From Panicum virgatum (Eukaryota; Streptophyta; Magnoliopsida; Poales; Poaceae): a DNA stretch of 64,000 nt. Position 1 is the first letter of the stretch, and each line of letters starts with the position of its first letter. The stretch lies in the NCBI RefSeq assembly GCF_016808335.1, contig NC_053149.1, positions 56,225,922-56,289,921 of the forward strand, given 5' to 3'. Of the stretch, positions 14,259-26,117 are shown piece by piece. The notes beneath the pieces were generated by a model. The model saw only the letters and a program-made list of their open reading frames with translations. It was not told the DNA's origin and did no database searches. The translations under genes and the position numbers were made by a program.

Positions 14259-15315
14259 TGTCGGTACCCTGTAGCAGGGATACCCACTCTTACTGCAGCA
14301 AGGCAGGACCCGCGTAGTTATCCGTAACTACGCGCAAAGGACGGAGTAGCCAGGCCCCACGGGTCAGGCTCTTTCCTCACCAGGCCAACGGCCCCGGACC
14401 CGTTCCCTGCCTGGGGATGGGTCCGGAGACGCCACGTGTCTCTAAGGAAGGGAAGCTCCAAGCTGATAGCCGAGGCCTCGGACCCCCCATAGGGGTCCGG
14501 GACCTCCTGCGTCCATCCGGACCCCCCTTACCGCGTGGGGGTCCGGAGCCGCCACGTGTCCCGGAGGCGCGGGCGCGGGCTCGTGCGCGAGTCCTCCGCT
14601 AGGAGACTCGCCCACCCACCGCATTTAATGCGGATGGTTGAGGCGTGCTCTATCGCCGCGGCACGCGGGACAGCCTTTGTCAAGCCTCACTGTGCACTGC
14701 GTATTACCAAGGTACACAGTGCAGCCGCCTGTGCCGCACCCGCGCAGAGCCCGTCTGCAGCATTAAATGGATACGACGGCACGGCACTTTTCCATCATGC
14801 TGCCTACGCCGCAAGCTACATAGCCCGTTCAGCTACGTGGCAGGCGACGCCACTAGCTATGTCTGGCATCGTCCTGACAAGACAGCGCCTGGACATGATG
14901 AACGAGGGACTCCAGGAGCAGGCAAGGGATTCCAGGAGAGAGATCTCCTTTGCCTGCGACGCCATAATGTATGAACAGTACGTTATTTTATACTACATCG
15001 TTGGGCCCACCTGTCGGGGTCCCAACAGCCATGTACGCGCCTCCCTTGAGATATAAAAGGGAGGCGCTCGTTGCGCACTACAAGCTCTCCAGACACACAA
15101 GCTCTCGCGAACTCTCTCACTCTCGTGGGAGGGCAATACAACACACAGTGGACGTAGGGTATTACGCTCCGGCGGCCCGAACCACTCTAAATCTTGCTGT
15201 GTTCATCGTGTTCTTGAGGGAGATCTAACTAGGACTAGCTAACCCCCGAGTACACACCCTCTGGGCTAGGGCGGGTGCCTACCGCCACCCGGCTGTGGTT
15301 TGCAGCACCACGACA
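14259..15315 (+). repeat. 5' LTR of the Tat Gypsy element
   Basis: 1057 bp. It contains a perfect inverted repeat at 14311-14334 (10 bp arms, 4 bp loop), two copies of a GGGTCCGGAG-CGCCACGTGTC block (14427-14450 and 14538-14560), each with a CACGTG G-box overlapping the ABRE core ACGTGTC, and a TATA box. The region right of the TATA box is the likely R/U5. Confidence 0.95.
15052..15058 (+). promoter_or_regulatory. TATA box of the Tat element
   Basis: TATAAAA within GAGATATAAAAGGGAG, about 260 bp before the LTR end, is the best core promoter in the LTR. Transcription would be expected to start near 15085. The same box is in the 3' LTR near 27411. Confidence 0.7.
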
Positions 15316-15317
15316 TT

Positions 15318-15335
15318 TGGCGCGCCAGGTAGGGG
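15318..15335 (+). other. Primer binding site of the Tat element
   Basis: TGGCGCGCCAGGTAGGGG begins two bases after the 5' LTR. TGGCG starts are normal for tRNA 3' ends ending CGCCA; the exact tRNA cannot be named from sequence alone. Confidence 0.75.
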
Positions 15336-15369
15336 AACAGCTAGTCGCAGTTCGTCTCTTCCTCGCCCG

Positions 15370-17791
15370 ATGGTTCGGGTGGACGACGTGGAGATGACGG
15401 AGGGTGTGGCGTCCTCCACGCCACACGCCTCTCGTGTCCCTGCTCCAGGGGCAATTGTGCCCGTGGAGCAGCCACCGTCGGCGGCGGTGCGCGCTGCTCG
15501 CCGGCAAGAGTCAGGGCGCCCATCAAGGGCCCCCTCACAAGCTGCGAGCGGCGGAGCGCTGGCAGCGGCTAGGGAGTTACTTCGCAACCCCCCGGTTGAA
15601 GCAGCCTCGCCAGACGCCCTGAAGCAGTGGCGGGACGACGTTGACCGTCTCCTCCACCTGGCTCAGGCCTCCCCCAGTTCTGCAAGGACTGGGCAACGAC
15701 CTCCGCCCGGCAACGCGGTGGTACCTTACCGCCAGCGTCAGGGCGGTGCATCGGTGTCCGTGCGCTCCCCTACCGTGAGGGGGTGCACGAACAGAAGACC
15801 TGCGGGCGGAGCTCAACCGCCGACGCGCGGGAGAGGATGCCCGCATCTTCGTCGAGAGGGCGCGAGAGCGCCGTCTTAACATTGAGGGCCGCAACCTCAA
15901 TGCCGACTTGGACGTGGTGGCACCCAAGCCCCCGGTGAACGCCCGGATACAGCCAGGCGCACCAGTTGCTGGGGTGGGCTGCGCTGCGAAGGTGGAGCAC
16001 CTCCGCGCAGTGGCATGGCCATCCAAGTTCCGTCCCCACCTGCCGGAAAAGTACGACGGTACCACTAACCCGTCGGAGTTCCTGCAGGTGTACGTTACCG
16101 CCATCACAGCGGCTGGTGGTAACGGCGCCGTCATGGCAAGCTACTTTCATGTAGCCTTGTCTAGGCCAGCCCGGACCTGGCTCATGAACCTCACACCTGG
16201 GACGATCCAGTCCTGGGAAGAGCTCTGTGCGAGGTTCACAGCGAACTTCGCCAGTGCGTACCTGCAGCATGGTGTGGAGGCACACCTTCACGCCGTGAGG
16301 CAAAAACCTGGAGAAACGCTCCGGGCCTTCATCTCGCGCTTCACCAAGGTACGGGGTACCATTCCTCGTATCTCAGATGCATCTATTATCACTGCTTTCC
16401 GCCAGGGGGTACGTGACGAGAAGATGCTCGAGAAGCTGGCGACGCACGAGGTGGAAAGCGTCACTACGCTTTTCTCCCTGGCAGACAAGTGTGCCAGGGC
16501 CGCTGAGGGCCGTGCATGGCACTCAGCCCCCCAAGACGGAGATGCCAAGGCTGGCGGCTCTGGTGCTACCGCTCAGGGCGGTGGCAAGAAGAAGAAGAAG
16601 AACCGGAATCGCGGGGAACCGCAATCTGGCGGACCAGTCATTGTAGCAGCAGCGCCAGCGGCGGCGCCGGCTGCAGCAGCAACGGCTGGGGGCCAGAATG
16701 CACATGGCAAACGCCCTCGCCCGCAAGGTGGAAGCGGAGGTTCATGCCCAGTGCATCCCACTGCTCGCCACAGCGCCGCTGACTGCCGCGAGATCCAGAA
16801 GCTCGCGAAGTGGGTCAGTGGGCGGCGTGAGCAGTCCTCCAAAGACGGCTCACCGCCTCCTCGCCAGCGGGCCGGCAAGGAGAAGGCCTCCGACAGCGGG
16901 GCCACCGCCGGGGAGAAGGAGCTGGGGTACCAATCCCCCGCTCGAGAGCTGAAGGGCGTCTACCACGACGACTACTCCGATTCCGACAACGGCGACCGCC
17001 GCAAGAAGCTGTACGTAATGTACGGCGGAAGCTGGGAGCTTGTCTCCCGACGGGACGTGAAGACCCTTCGCCGGGAGGTCCTTTCGGTGAAGCCGGGGGT
17101 CCCGAAGGCGGCGCCGCACCAGAGGTGGATGAACACCACCATCTCTTTCGGGCCATCCGACTGCCCGGAGAATATGGCCGGAGCTGCTGTACTACCTGTA
17201 GTCACCGCTCCTGTCATATCCAACGTAAGGCTCTATCACGTGCTGATTGACGGTGGGGCCGGCCTCAATGTCATCAGCTATGCAGCATTCAAGCAGCTGC
17301 AGATCCCGGAGTCCAAGCTGACTCCCTCTCGCCCATTCTCTGGAGTGGGCCCACACCCGGTGTTCCCTCTGGGGAGCATCACATTGCCGGTTACGTTCGG
17401 GACCGAGGAGAACTTCCGCACAGAGAGCGTTCTGTTCGATGTTGCGGAGGTGAACCTCCCGTTCAACGCCATCATTGGCCGACCGGCACTCTACCGCTTC
17501 ATGGCCATTGCTCATTACGGGTATTTGGTCTTGAAGATGCCTTCCCCTGCCGGAGTCCTCACCGTGCAGGGTGACCGCACCGCTGCCGTCGCTGCAGTTG
17601 AGAGACTGCATGCTCTAGCTGCAGAGGCTGCACGTTCCGAGGCGGATCCATCCACCTCGCAACCCAAGGCACCTGCAAAGGCTCCCAAGGTCCAACTGTC
17701 CGATCCGGACCATGTTCCCGTGAAGACGGTGCAAATTGGAGCGGACTCCACCAAGACCACCCGCATCGCGGGGAACCTGGAGGAGAAATAG
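15370..17791 (+). pseudogene. gag: gag-protease of the Tat element
   Basis: The frame starts at ATG 15370 and runs to about 15790, where a +1/-1 shift (near the GAGGGGG run at 15776-15781) moves it to the frame that continues to a TAG at 17789-17791. Retrotransposon gag core: KYDGTTNPSEFLQVY, FHVALSRPARTWLMNL, WEELCARFTANFASAY (about 16040-16280). A basic Lys/Arg-rich, Pro/Ala-rich linker (16570-16740) follows instead of a clear zinc knuckle. The aspartic protease shows DGGAGLNVIS and IIGRPALYRFMAI (about 17245-17520). DGG in place of DTG/DSG is usual in this lineage. The terminal TAG separates it from RT, which is in the same frame. Confidence 0.88.
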
Positions 17792-19285
17792 GAAGACGCG
17801 CTCATCGCTTTCCTCCGGGCAAATGTCGAAGTGTTCGCCTGGGAACCGTCACAGATGCCCGGGATCCCCAGGGAAGTGATCGAGCACAATCTGAGGATCT
17901 ACCCCGACACCACGCCGGTGCGCCAGAAGCCTCGGAAGCAGTCCGTGGAGCGACAGAACTTCATCCGCGAAGAAGTCCATAAGCTCCTACACGCCGGCTT
18001 CATCGAGGAGGTCCACCACCCCGAGTGGTTGGCCAATCCGGTCGTCGTCCCAAAGGCCAACGGGAAGCTTCGGATGTGCATCGACTACACCAGCCTCAAC
18101 AAGGCATGTCCTAGAGACCCCTATCCTCTTCCGCGTATCGATCAGATCGTGGACTCCACCTCCGGGTGTGACCTTTTGTCTTTCCTAGATGCATACTCTG
18201 GTTTCCACCAGATTCAGATGTCTAGAGAGGATAGGAAGCATACTGCCTTTGTAACAGTAGATGGGCTTTATTGCTACATTGTCATGCCGTATGGTCTAAG
18301 GAATGCCTTACCCACGTTTGTACGAGCTATGAACAAAACCTTCTGTAATCTTATTAGAGATATTGTTGAGGTTTATGTCGATGACATTGTGGTCAAGACT
18401 AAAGTAGGGTCAACACTAGTGGAGGACCTATCCCTCGTCTTCGACCGGCTCCGCGCCACGCGCACGAAGCTGAACCCAGAGAAGTGCATCTTCAGCGTCT
18501 CAGCAGGGAAGCTGCTGGGTTTCCTGGTCTCACATCGAGGCGTCGAGGCAAACCCAGCCAAGATCAAGGCGATCGAAGCGATGAGGCCTCCTGGCCGCAT
18601 CAAGGACGTCCAGAAGCTTACTGGATCTCTCGCTGCCCTTAGCCGCTTCATATCGAGGTTGGCTGAGAGGGCCCTTCCCTTCTTCAAGCTATTGAGGAGG
18701 TCCGGTCCATTTTCTTGGACCGAAGAGGCTGAACAGGCCTTTCAGGAGCTGAAGCAGCACCTCACCTCGCTGCCAGTATTGGTGGCTCCAGAGCCCGGTG
18801 AGCCGTTGTTTTTGTATCTTGCTGCGTCTGCGGAGGCAATCAGCATGGTGCTGGTCGCCGAAAGGACGGAGCAAGCTCGCCAGGGGGACACCAGGGTCTC
18901 CCCGGCCAAAGATGGTGAGCCGGACCCCGCACAAGGGGGTCCGGAGGAGCCTTGTGCCAGTGGGAACCCAGAGCCGCTGGGGGCCCAAGGACCTGATGTG
19001 GTGGATAAGGGCGAGCCGGACCCGGTAACCAGGGTCCGGACCGTCCAAAAGCCAGTTTACTACGTCAGTGAAGTCCTCCACGAGGTGAAGGCCAGGTATC
19101 TTGAGACGCATAAGCTTATCTATGCAATACTTATTGCGTCCAGGAAACTGCGCCACTACTTTCAAGCACTCCGAGTTGTCGTAGTGACCTCTTACCCGTT
19201 AAGAGCGATCTTGCACAACTCCAACGCCACAGGCAATATCGCCAAGTGGGCGGCAGAGCTGGCCGAGTTCCAACTGGACTTCTAG
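17792..19285 (+). pseudogene. pol: Reverse transcriptase and RNase H of the Tat element
   Basis: In the same frame as gag-protease. RT motifs: PVVVPKANGKLRMCIDYTSL (about 18030-18090), FLDAYSGFHQI, MPYGLRNALPTF, and the active site YVDDIVV (about 18376). The connection and first RNase H domain follow, with LTGSLAALSRFISRLAERAL and YYVSEVLHEVKARYLETHKL. An insertion-like Pro/Gly/Asp-rich segment (about 18880-19040) lies inside the RNase H region. The frame ends at TAG 19283-19285, then continues open in the same frame. The first Met at 17831 is not a true start; the product would be part of a polyprotein. Confidence 0.9.
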
Positions 19286-19969
19286 CCACGCCATGCAGTC
19301 AAGAGCCAGATCCTGGCTGATTTCATAGCGGAGTGGACTCCTTCCCCAAGCAATTCTGGGGGTCCAGTCGTCAACACTGGACCCCCGGAGCCGGAAATCA
19401 GGGCACCAGTCTTCACCGAGCCCCACTGGACACTTTTCTTCGACGGGTCCGCCCGCGAAAAGTGGGCTGGAGCTGGTGTGGTCCTCATCGACCCAAACGG
19501 AGATTAGCTGAAGTACATGGTGCACCTTGAGTTCAAGGCCACCAACAACATGGCGGAGTACGAAGCTCTGATCTTTGGCCTGACGCAAGCCCTCTCATTG
19601 GGGGTCCGGCAGCTTCTGGTGAAGGGGGTCTCCCAGCTAATCATCAAGCAGGTCCGAGGGGATTGCAATTGCAACAATCCCCAGCTCGCGGCATATCTCA
19701 TACACGTGAGGAAGCTCGAGAAGGACTTCGACGCCTTGGAACTGCAACACGTTCCCCGCGAGCACAACTCAGCAGCAGATGATCTCTCTGCGAGAGCATC
19801 TACCTGGGCATCCGTGCTCGAGGGTGTCTTCGAAAGACGGCTGCTGAGACCTACCGCCCAGCCTGCTGAGCAGGGTGAAGGGGATCAAGCTAGCACCTCG
19901 AAGCCAGCGGTCCCGGCAGCACCCCGGCGCCCTGGTATGGTGCCCGACCTGGGCCGTGTGCTCTGTTGA
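19286..19969 (+). pseudogene. Second (archaeal-type) RNase H domain of the Tat element
   Basis: FFDGSAREKWAGAGVVLIDP (about 19437-19500) and TNNMAEYEALIFGL (about 19540-19580) are the hallmark strings of the additional RNase H found in Tat-lineage elements; HVPREHNSAADDLSARA closes the domain. An in-frame TAG interrupts it at 19504-19506. The frame is lost at 19967, where text and homology suggest a 2 bp loss compensated by a 1 bp loss near 20030. Confidence 0.85.
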
Positions 19970-20023
19970 GGATCCTAGTGACCTCACAGAGCCACCCCCA
20001 CCTACTCAGGGAGCTCCCGATGC

Positions 20024-21259
20024 ATGGATCTCCAGATCCGGGACTACCTAAAAGATAACATCCTCCCTGATGATGATGTGTCCGCTGAGCGCATTGTCCG
20101 ATTGGCTAAACGCTACGCGGTGGTAGAAGGCGATCTCTACCGCCGTGGCGCCAACGGTGTCCTCATGCGGTGCATTTCCCAGGGAGAGGGCCGCGAGTTG
20201 CTCGCGGAGATCCATGGAGGCGAGTGCGGAAGTCATTCCTCCTCTCGCACGCTTGTTGGCAAGGCCTTTCGGCATGGCTTCTACTGGCCAACAGCACTCC
20301 AGGATGCGGCTAAGCTGGTAAGGTCCTGCAAAGCATGCCAATTCCATGCAAAGCAAATACACACCCCGGCTCAAGCTCTGCAGATGATTCCGCCCTCATA
20401 TCCATTCGCTGTGTGGGATGTGGATATCCTGGGGCCATTCCCCCGGGCTGTCGGCGGGTACCGGTTCCTCTATGTCGCCATCGACAAGTTCACCAAGTGG
20501 CCGGAGGTTACCCCTGTGGTGAATATCACTAAGAAATCAGCAGTCGCATTCCTCAGGTCCATTGTGTGCAGATTTGCCGTCCCAAACCGCATCATCGCGG
20601 ATAACGGGACCCAATTCAAAAGCAGACTCTTCCAAGAGTACTGTGAGGACATCGGCATCCAGCTATGCTTTGCGTCCGTAGCACACCCCCGCAGCAATGG
20701 ACAGGTTGAGAGAGCGAATGCAGAGATCCTCAGGGGACTCAAGACCCGCACCTACAACTGCTTGAAGAAGCATGGTGCCAAATGGGTTGACGAGCTTCCA
20801 TGCGTACTATGGGGCAACCGGACCACACCCAGCCGAGCCACCGGGGAGACTCCGTTCTTCCTGGTCTACGGGGCTGAAGCATGCCTTCCCCCAGAAATTC
20901 ACCTGGGCTCACCACGGGTCCAGGCCTTTGACGAATCCATGCAGGAATAGCTGCGGTGTGACGACATGGACTTCGTTGATGAGCGAAGGTGGTGAGCAGC
21001 AATCCGAAATGCATGCTACAACCAGGCGCTCCGGCGCTATCATCAACGGTTCGTGCACAGTAGGGAGCTCCGGGCTGGCGACCTCGTCCTCAGACGGATC
21101 CTGAGCCGAGCAGGGCTCCACAAACTTTCCCCCAGCTGGGAGGGGCCCTTCAGGGTTACAGAGGTATGCCGGCCCGGATGCGTTCGCCTCGCCACAGAAG
21201 ATGGAGTGCCGCTGCCCAACCCATGGAACATAGAGCATCTGCGTAAGTTTTACACCTAG
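20024..21259 (+). pseudogene. Integrase of the Tat element
   Basis: The zinc-binding region HGGECGSHSSSRTL...CKACQFHAK is followed by a DDE core: WDVDILGPFPRAVGGYRFL (first Asp), IIADNGTQFKSR (second Asp) and HPRSNGQVERANAEIL (Glu). The frame stops at TAG 20948-20950 and TGA 20993-20995. It is otherwise open in the same frame to 21257-21259 with a C-terminal RELRAGDLVLRRI and WEGPFRVTEV segment, as in Gypsy integrases. Same overall frame as RT, so originally a single polyprotein. Confidence 0.9.
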
Positions 21260-22677
21260 GCAGAGCTGGAAAATAAACTTTTCCTTTGTAATAAGATAGA
21301 GTTACCGTGCGGCCCATAGCGGTTGGGGGCCACCCTCGTAAACCCGACCTCTGGCATCCATCGCACCGTCGGCTAACACGCGGCTCAGAACGGTAGAGGC
21401 CCGACCTCGTAAACCCGGCCTCTGGCATCCATCGCGCAAGCCATGTACATCAAGATTGCAAAGGAAAGATTTTCTCCTAGTTCTGTCTTTGAGTCAAGTT
21501 AATTTTCGCAATTCGATTCTCGAAGTTTTCACCTTTCTAACCCCCGCGGGAACCTCAACTCTTGTTGCTACAACTAAGATCTGAATTGAGCTGCTGGACT
21601 GCCGTACAGATCCGGACCCTCTTGCTGCTGGAGAGGAGTCCAGACCCCTAGGGACCTACTCTGGAGAGCGGGTGCTTGTTTCCTGGGGTGGGCCGGAGCC
21701 CTGTGTAGCCGCTTAGCTAGTTCCGTACCAAAAAGCCTACACACTCCACCACCCTGTAACGAGTACTCTAGTACCTGGAGCCGGGTAATTAAGGGCCCGG
21801 ACCCTGTTCCAGCTCAAGAGTTGGTTTCCTAAGCCCAACACGGCATGTCCAGTCCTATATCAAAGGATCGAGTACAACAAAGTGACCTTGCCCACTGCTG
21901 CGAGAGGCATGAGACGATGAAGCCAGGTCTGGAAAGATCGTGCTGTTTCCTGGAGTGGTCCGGAGCCCTGTGTAGCGCCTTAGCCTGGTCCCGTACCCTA
22001 AGCCTACGCACTCCACCACTCTGTAACAAGCACTGAGCAACCTGGACCTGCGCATCTAGAGCCCCGGACCTTGTACCAGCCTGGCACTAGTCAGGGATGA
22101 GTCCCGCGGGCTTGCTACTAAGCTGTAAATTTGAGGTGGTACACAGGTTAAGTCCTGACTGGTGGTAGCCAGCCTCAAACCATTGAGCCTACCTACCAGG
22201 GGGTCCTAGCATCCGCTTCAAAGCTTTCATGTAGATCAAGGTCCAGTCTCAATGGTAGACAGACTCAAAACAACTGAGTCTATCTCCCAGGGGGCCCGGA
22301 GCATCCGCTTTGTCCCAGACATCATGAATGGATTCTGCATGCGTCAAACAGCTAAGTTGCAGTATCATTGCTACTGTATAAGTGAATTTAATTCTTCTCC
22401 CTGTAGTTCTATATGCTACACAGGGAACAAGACGTTTGCTCATCTTACAAACTATGCAGCCATATGCCCAAGGAGGTCCGGAGTATCTTCTACGGCTCAC
22501 GTGGCAGACAGGTCCAATCAACTGAACCTATCCGCCAGGGGGCAGGGCGCCGGGGTGCTGTATACCGCAAATCAGCAACTAACAAACAGCTAAGTTGAAG
22601 TTTCTTCTATTTCAAAAAATTTCAGTTAGTACAATGTTTGTTACATAGTGCAAAAGGAAAAAGATACAATGCCCAGC
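21260..22677 (+). repeat. Spacer with diverged repeats between pol and the antisense gene
   Basis: Non-coding. About 275 bp units beginning GTTTCCTGG-GTGG-CCGGAGCCCTGTGTAG occur near 21668 and 21948. Shorter blocks with CCAGGGGG and GCATCCGCTT occur near 22195, 22290 and 22540. The motif CTCGTAAACCCG-CCTCTGGCATCCATCGC is repeated at 21335 and 21405. Repeated, fast-changing spacers after pol are typical of Tat elements. Confidence 0.65.
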
Positions 22678-25600
22678 TCAAGGGTCTGCAGGTTCCCGTT
22701 TGAAGTAGGCGGCAACGAAGTCGACGACCTCTCGCACGCTGTCCCGAGCGACGGCCTCCGTCTCCGCTACAGGGCCATTGACCACGGGCGCCAGCGAAAT
22801 GGCCGGGTCGTGGCTCCGGAGGCAGGTCAGGATGTGCTCCGCCACCATCTGGATCAGCTCGCGGCCCTCGGTTTCGAGCTATCCAGCAAGGACCGGCCCC
22901 AGGCACTGGAGCCTATCCGAAGCAGAATTCAGCACTGGGAAGGCGTCAGCTACCGAAACTGGCGGCTCCGCCACCTGGATTGGGCTCAGTCCAAGTGGCA
23001 CCAGTGCCAGGCTCGCTTCGGTCGCCCAGTCAGCGATCCGCTGGGCCTCTACACGCTGGTCCTCCTGGTACTTCCGGACCGCCTCCTGGATCGCCTCTCG
23101 CCCCTGGGTGTCCAAAGCCGCCTTGGCCACCTCCACCTCGCGGGACCTCTCCTCGAGCTCGCGAGACCTCTCCTCGAGCTTGGCCTCCCTCTGCTTCGTA
23201 CACTCCTTCAACTTCTTGAGCGAGTCTCGCTGGCGCCCAAGTTCCTTCTCTATGCCGGTGGCGTGGGCCTCCCGCTTGGCGAGGGATTTCCGGCCCTCAT
23301 CCAAATCCGCCTCGTCGGCAGTCAGCTGGCTGGCTCTCTCCTGCAGTTGCTCGCGCCATCCCTGCAGAGTCGCAGAGAAGACGTCGAGCTCCTGCCTCCG
23401 GACCTCGAGGTCCTGGCTGCGAGTCTCCAGCTCGGACTGCTGAGCCGCGAGACGAGTCTCGAGGTCGGACTGCTGAGCCACGAAGCCAACAACCTCCAAG
23501 GCGAAATCCTTCTCCCGCTGCACCAAGTTTTTCTCTCGGTTCGACACTGCGAACTCCCGGTCAAACACCTTCTTAAGGTTGGCTCGGTAGGCCTCTTGGT
23601 CCGCCTTGAGCTTCGACCGAGCTTCCGCAGCACGGGAGGCTTCAGCCTTTGTGTGCGCTTCCAGGCGGGTGTGCCAGTCGGAGAGACACTGGCGCTCGCT
23701 CTCCAGAGCAGACCACTCCCGTCGGAAGGCCGCCTCGGCGGAGGAGGTTGCCTCCTCGATCGACCGCCGGACCTGAAACAGCACCTGGGGGAGGAGAGTC
23801 ACATCCTCCTACGGGAGTTGGAGCTGCTGGAGCCGCCTGCCAAAGACCACCTCCAACTCCTCCTCTGCAACAGGACCGGAGCTGGGGGTGGGGGTTTCTG
23901 CTGCAGCACTTGTCTCCGCCGCCTCCGCTGCCGCCGTGTCGGGTGCGGCTGTGCCCAGCACCGGCGCCTCCGCCGCCGATGCGTCGGGTGTGGCTGCGCC
24001 CAGCACCGGCGCCGCCTCCGCCACCGCGTCGGGTGCGGCTGTGCCCAGCACCGGCGTCTCCGCCGCCGCCGCGTCGGGCGCGGTTGCGCCCAGCACCGGC
24101 GCCTCCGCCGCCGCAGCGTCGGGGCAGCGGCGCCCAGAGCCGGCATCTCAGCCGCCGCGACGTCGGGTGCGGATGCCCCCAGCGCCTGCGCCTCAGCCAT
24201 CGCTGCGTCGGGTGCGGCAGCACCCAACACCGGTGCCTCCGCCGTCGCTGCGTCGGGCGCGGCTGCACCCAGCACCGGCGCCCCCACCGCTGCTGTGTCT
24301 GCTGCCTCTGCCGCCGCAGCATTGTGTGCTGCTGAGTCTGGAAATAACGCGCCTGTCAGCATCATGTCGCGCACCACCGGGCTGGCATAGGTCGCTGTAC
24401 CTGAGGGTCCCGCACCCGCCGTCGCCGTTGCCGTCGTCACCGAGGCCGCGGACGCCTGGGTACCAGCCGATGAACCGGCAATGGTGGAAGAACTGCTAGG
24501 GCGACGACCCCTGGCAACAAAGTGGAGAAGCCTTAAGCAAAAAAGCAGAGCACCTGGCACAAGGGAATAGAGCAGGATAACACTAACCCAGAAGTACCGG
24601 GCACCCAGCGTCCTCGGAGGCCCGGCCTCTTCTCCTGCAGCAGCTGCTGCTCCTGCAGCTGCGATGCAGGCGCAACCCGGGCTTGCTCCTGCTGCTGCTG
24701 TCCCTGTGGCTATGGCACGGGCGCGACCCGGGGTTGCACCTGTTGCTGCTGTGGCCCCTCCCGCGCCCGCTGCAGCTGCTCCTGCGGCTGCTGCTGCTGC
24801 TGTTGCTGCTGGCGGGAGGAATTCCTCGGCGGTGATGGTGGTGGTGCAGTCGCCCCAGAGGACCCGCGAGGGCCGGCAGCCCGGGAGCTACCCTGGCCCG
24901 CGCCCTCGGAGGTCCTCTGGCGCTTCGCGTCGGACTCCGAGACCAGGGTCCCATCGCCCCTGAGTAGCCTGCGCCGGCCTGCATCTCCCGACGATGCACC
25001 GGATTAGTGTAGCTTGATCCCCGGACGCACCAAGGATCCGGAGCCCACGGTTCGGGTCGCCTCCGGTCTGGCGTGGGGCCAACCCCCCGTCGTCCAGAGT
25101 TGGCAGGGTAGCCAGCACCGCCACCCTCGCGGGGTCCTCGCAGAGGGGGACTATGCACTGAGGGAGGATCAGATTCTCCGGAATGAAGGCGTCTCCCGTC
25201 ACGTTCCGCACCAGGACCTCCAAGGCTTCCTGGGTCAGGTCGCTCCCCTCCCCACGGTGGGTCCTGCTGCAGTCGTTGAGGCCGGTGTAGTTCCACGCAG
25301 GACGCGGCCGCTGCTTCAGGGGAGCGATCCGGCGCTTCAGGAAATCTCCAAGCACATGCCACGAGGTGAGGCCGCTCTCCACCAGCGACCTGATCTTGCC
25401 CAGCACGGAGTCGAATTCCGGCTGTAGGGACGGCTTGGCCCTCCAGGTTGCGCGATCGGAGGCGGGCCCCTCGGTCGGCAGGGCGAGACGCTCGTTGGCT
25501 TCGGTGGTGGCGACCACCCAATCCGTGCGCCACTACTCCCACTTCCCGCCAGTGAGGCCGGGAATGTAAGGGGTCGGCAGGTCACTCCTTATCTGGAAGT

Positions 25601-26061
25601 AGTACCCCCCACTTCGTCCTTGCTCCTTCCGGACCTCACCAGAATGAAGAAGTAGCGGAAGAGGATGACGCAGGGCCGCACTCCCACGAACATCTCGCAC
25701 AAGTGCACGAAGATGGACGTCAGGAGGAGGGAGTGGGGCGTCAGGTGCTGAAGTTGGAGGCCGAAGTCTTCCAGCAGCAGCACCAGGAACGAAGAAATCG
25801 GCAGTCCCACGCCGGTGGAGATGTGCCAGGTGAATAGCACAAACTCCTCGGTGCGGAGGTTGCCAAGGGGAATCGAGCCTGCTCGGACCCCCCCAGCCGG
25901 TCTCCTGAGCACTCCATCCAAGCAGGCGGGGCACTGTGTTCAACTCTCCCTCGGTCTGGAAGCGGCGGGGATGAACAAGGGACGCCATCTCTCGGTGGAG
26001 CGAGGAGCAGCCTGCGTAGGGGAGAAAGGGGCAAGGAAAGCTCGAAGGCAAAAGGGCGCAA
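22678..26061 (-). pseudogene. Antisense gene of the Tat element (Transposase_28-like protein)
   Basis: The minus strand carries a long coding region in opposite sense to gag-pol. N-terminal domain (about 25590-25870): FVLFTWHISTGVGLPISSFL, LQLQHLTPHSLLL, FVHLCEMFVGVRPC, the pattern of the family annotated as putative gypsy-type transposon (Pfam Transposase_28). Middle (24888-25517): NERLALPTEGP, GLTSWHVLGDFLKRRIAPL, LPTLDDGGLAPRQTGGDPNRG. A Gln/Ala-rich linker and a 15-residue repeat follow (23934-24310), then a long coiled coil (22879-23802), ending FVAAYFKREPADP and TGA at 22678-22680. Frame changes near 25600 and in-frame TAGs near 25535 and 22879 interrupt it; introns may separate the blocks near 24560-24890. 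Antisense genes of this kind are known in Tat elements; the function is unknown. Confidence 0.75.
23934..24310 (-). repeat. 45 bp tandem repeat coding for Ala-rich 15-mers
   Basis: About eight to nine diverged copies of a 45 bp unit. On the minus strand each encodes a variant of APVLGAAAPDAAAAE. It lies between the middle and coiled-coil parts of the antisense gene. Unit boundaries drift and one copy has a small deletion near 24120, which shifts the frame. Confidence 0.85.
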
Positions 26062-26117
26062 AGGTTGGAAGGAAGAAGGCGAATGCGGAAAATTAACCGC
26101 GGAATGCGGTTCGCCCC

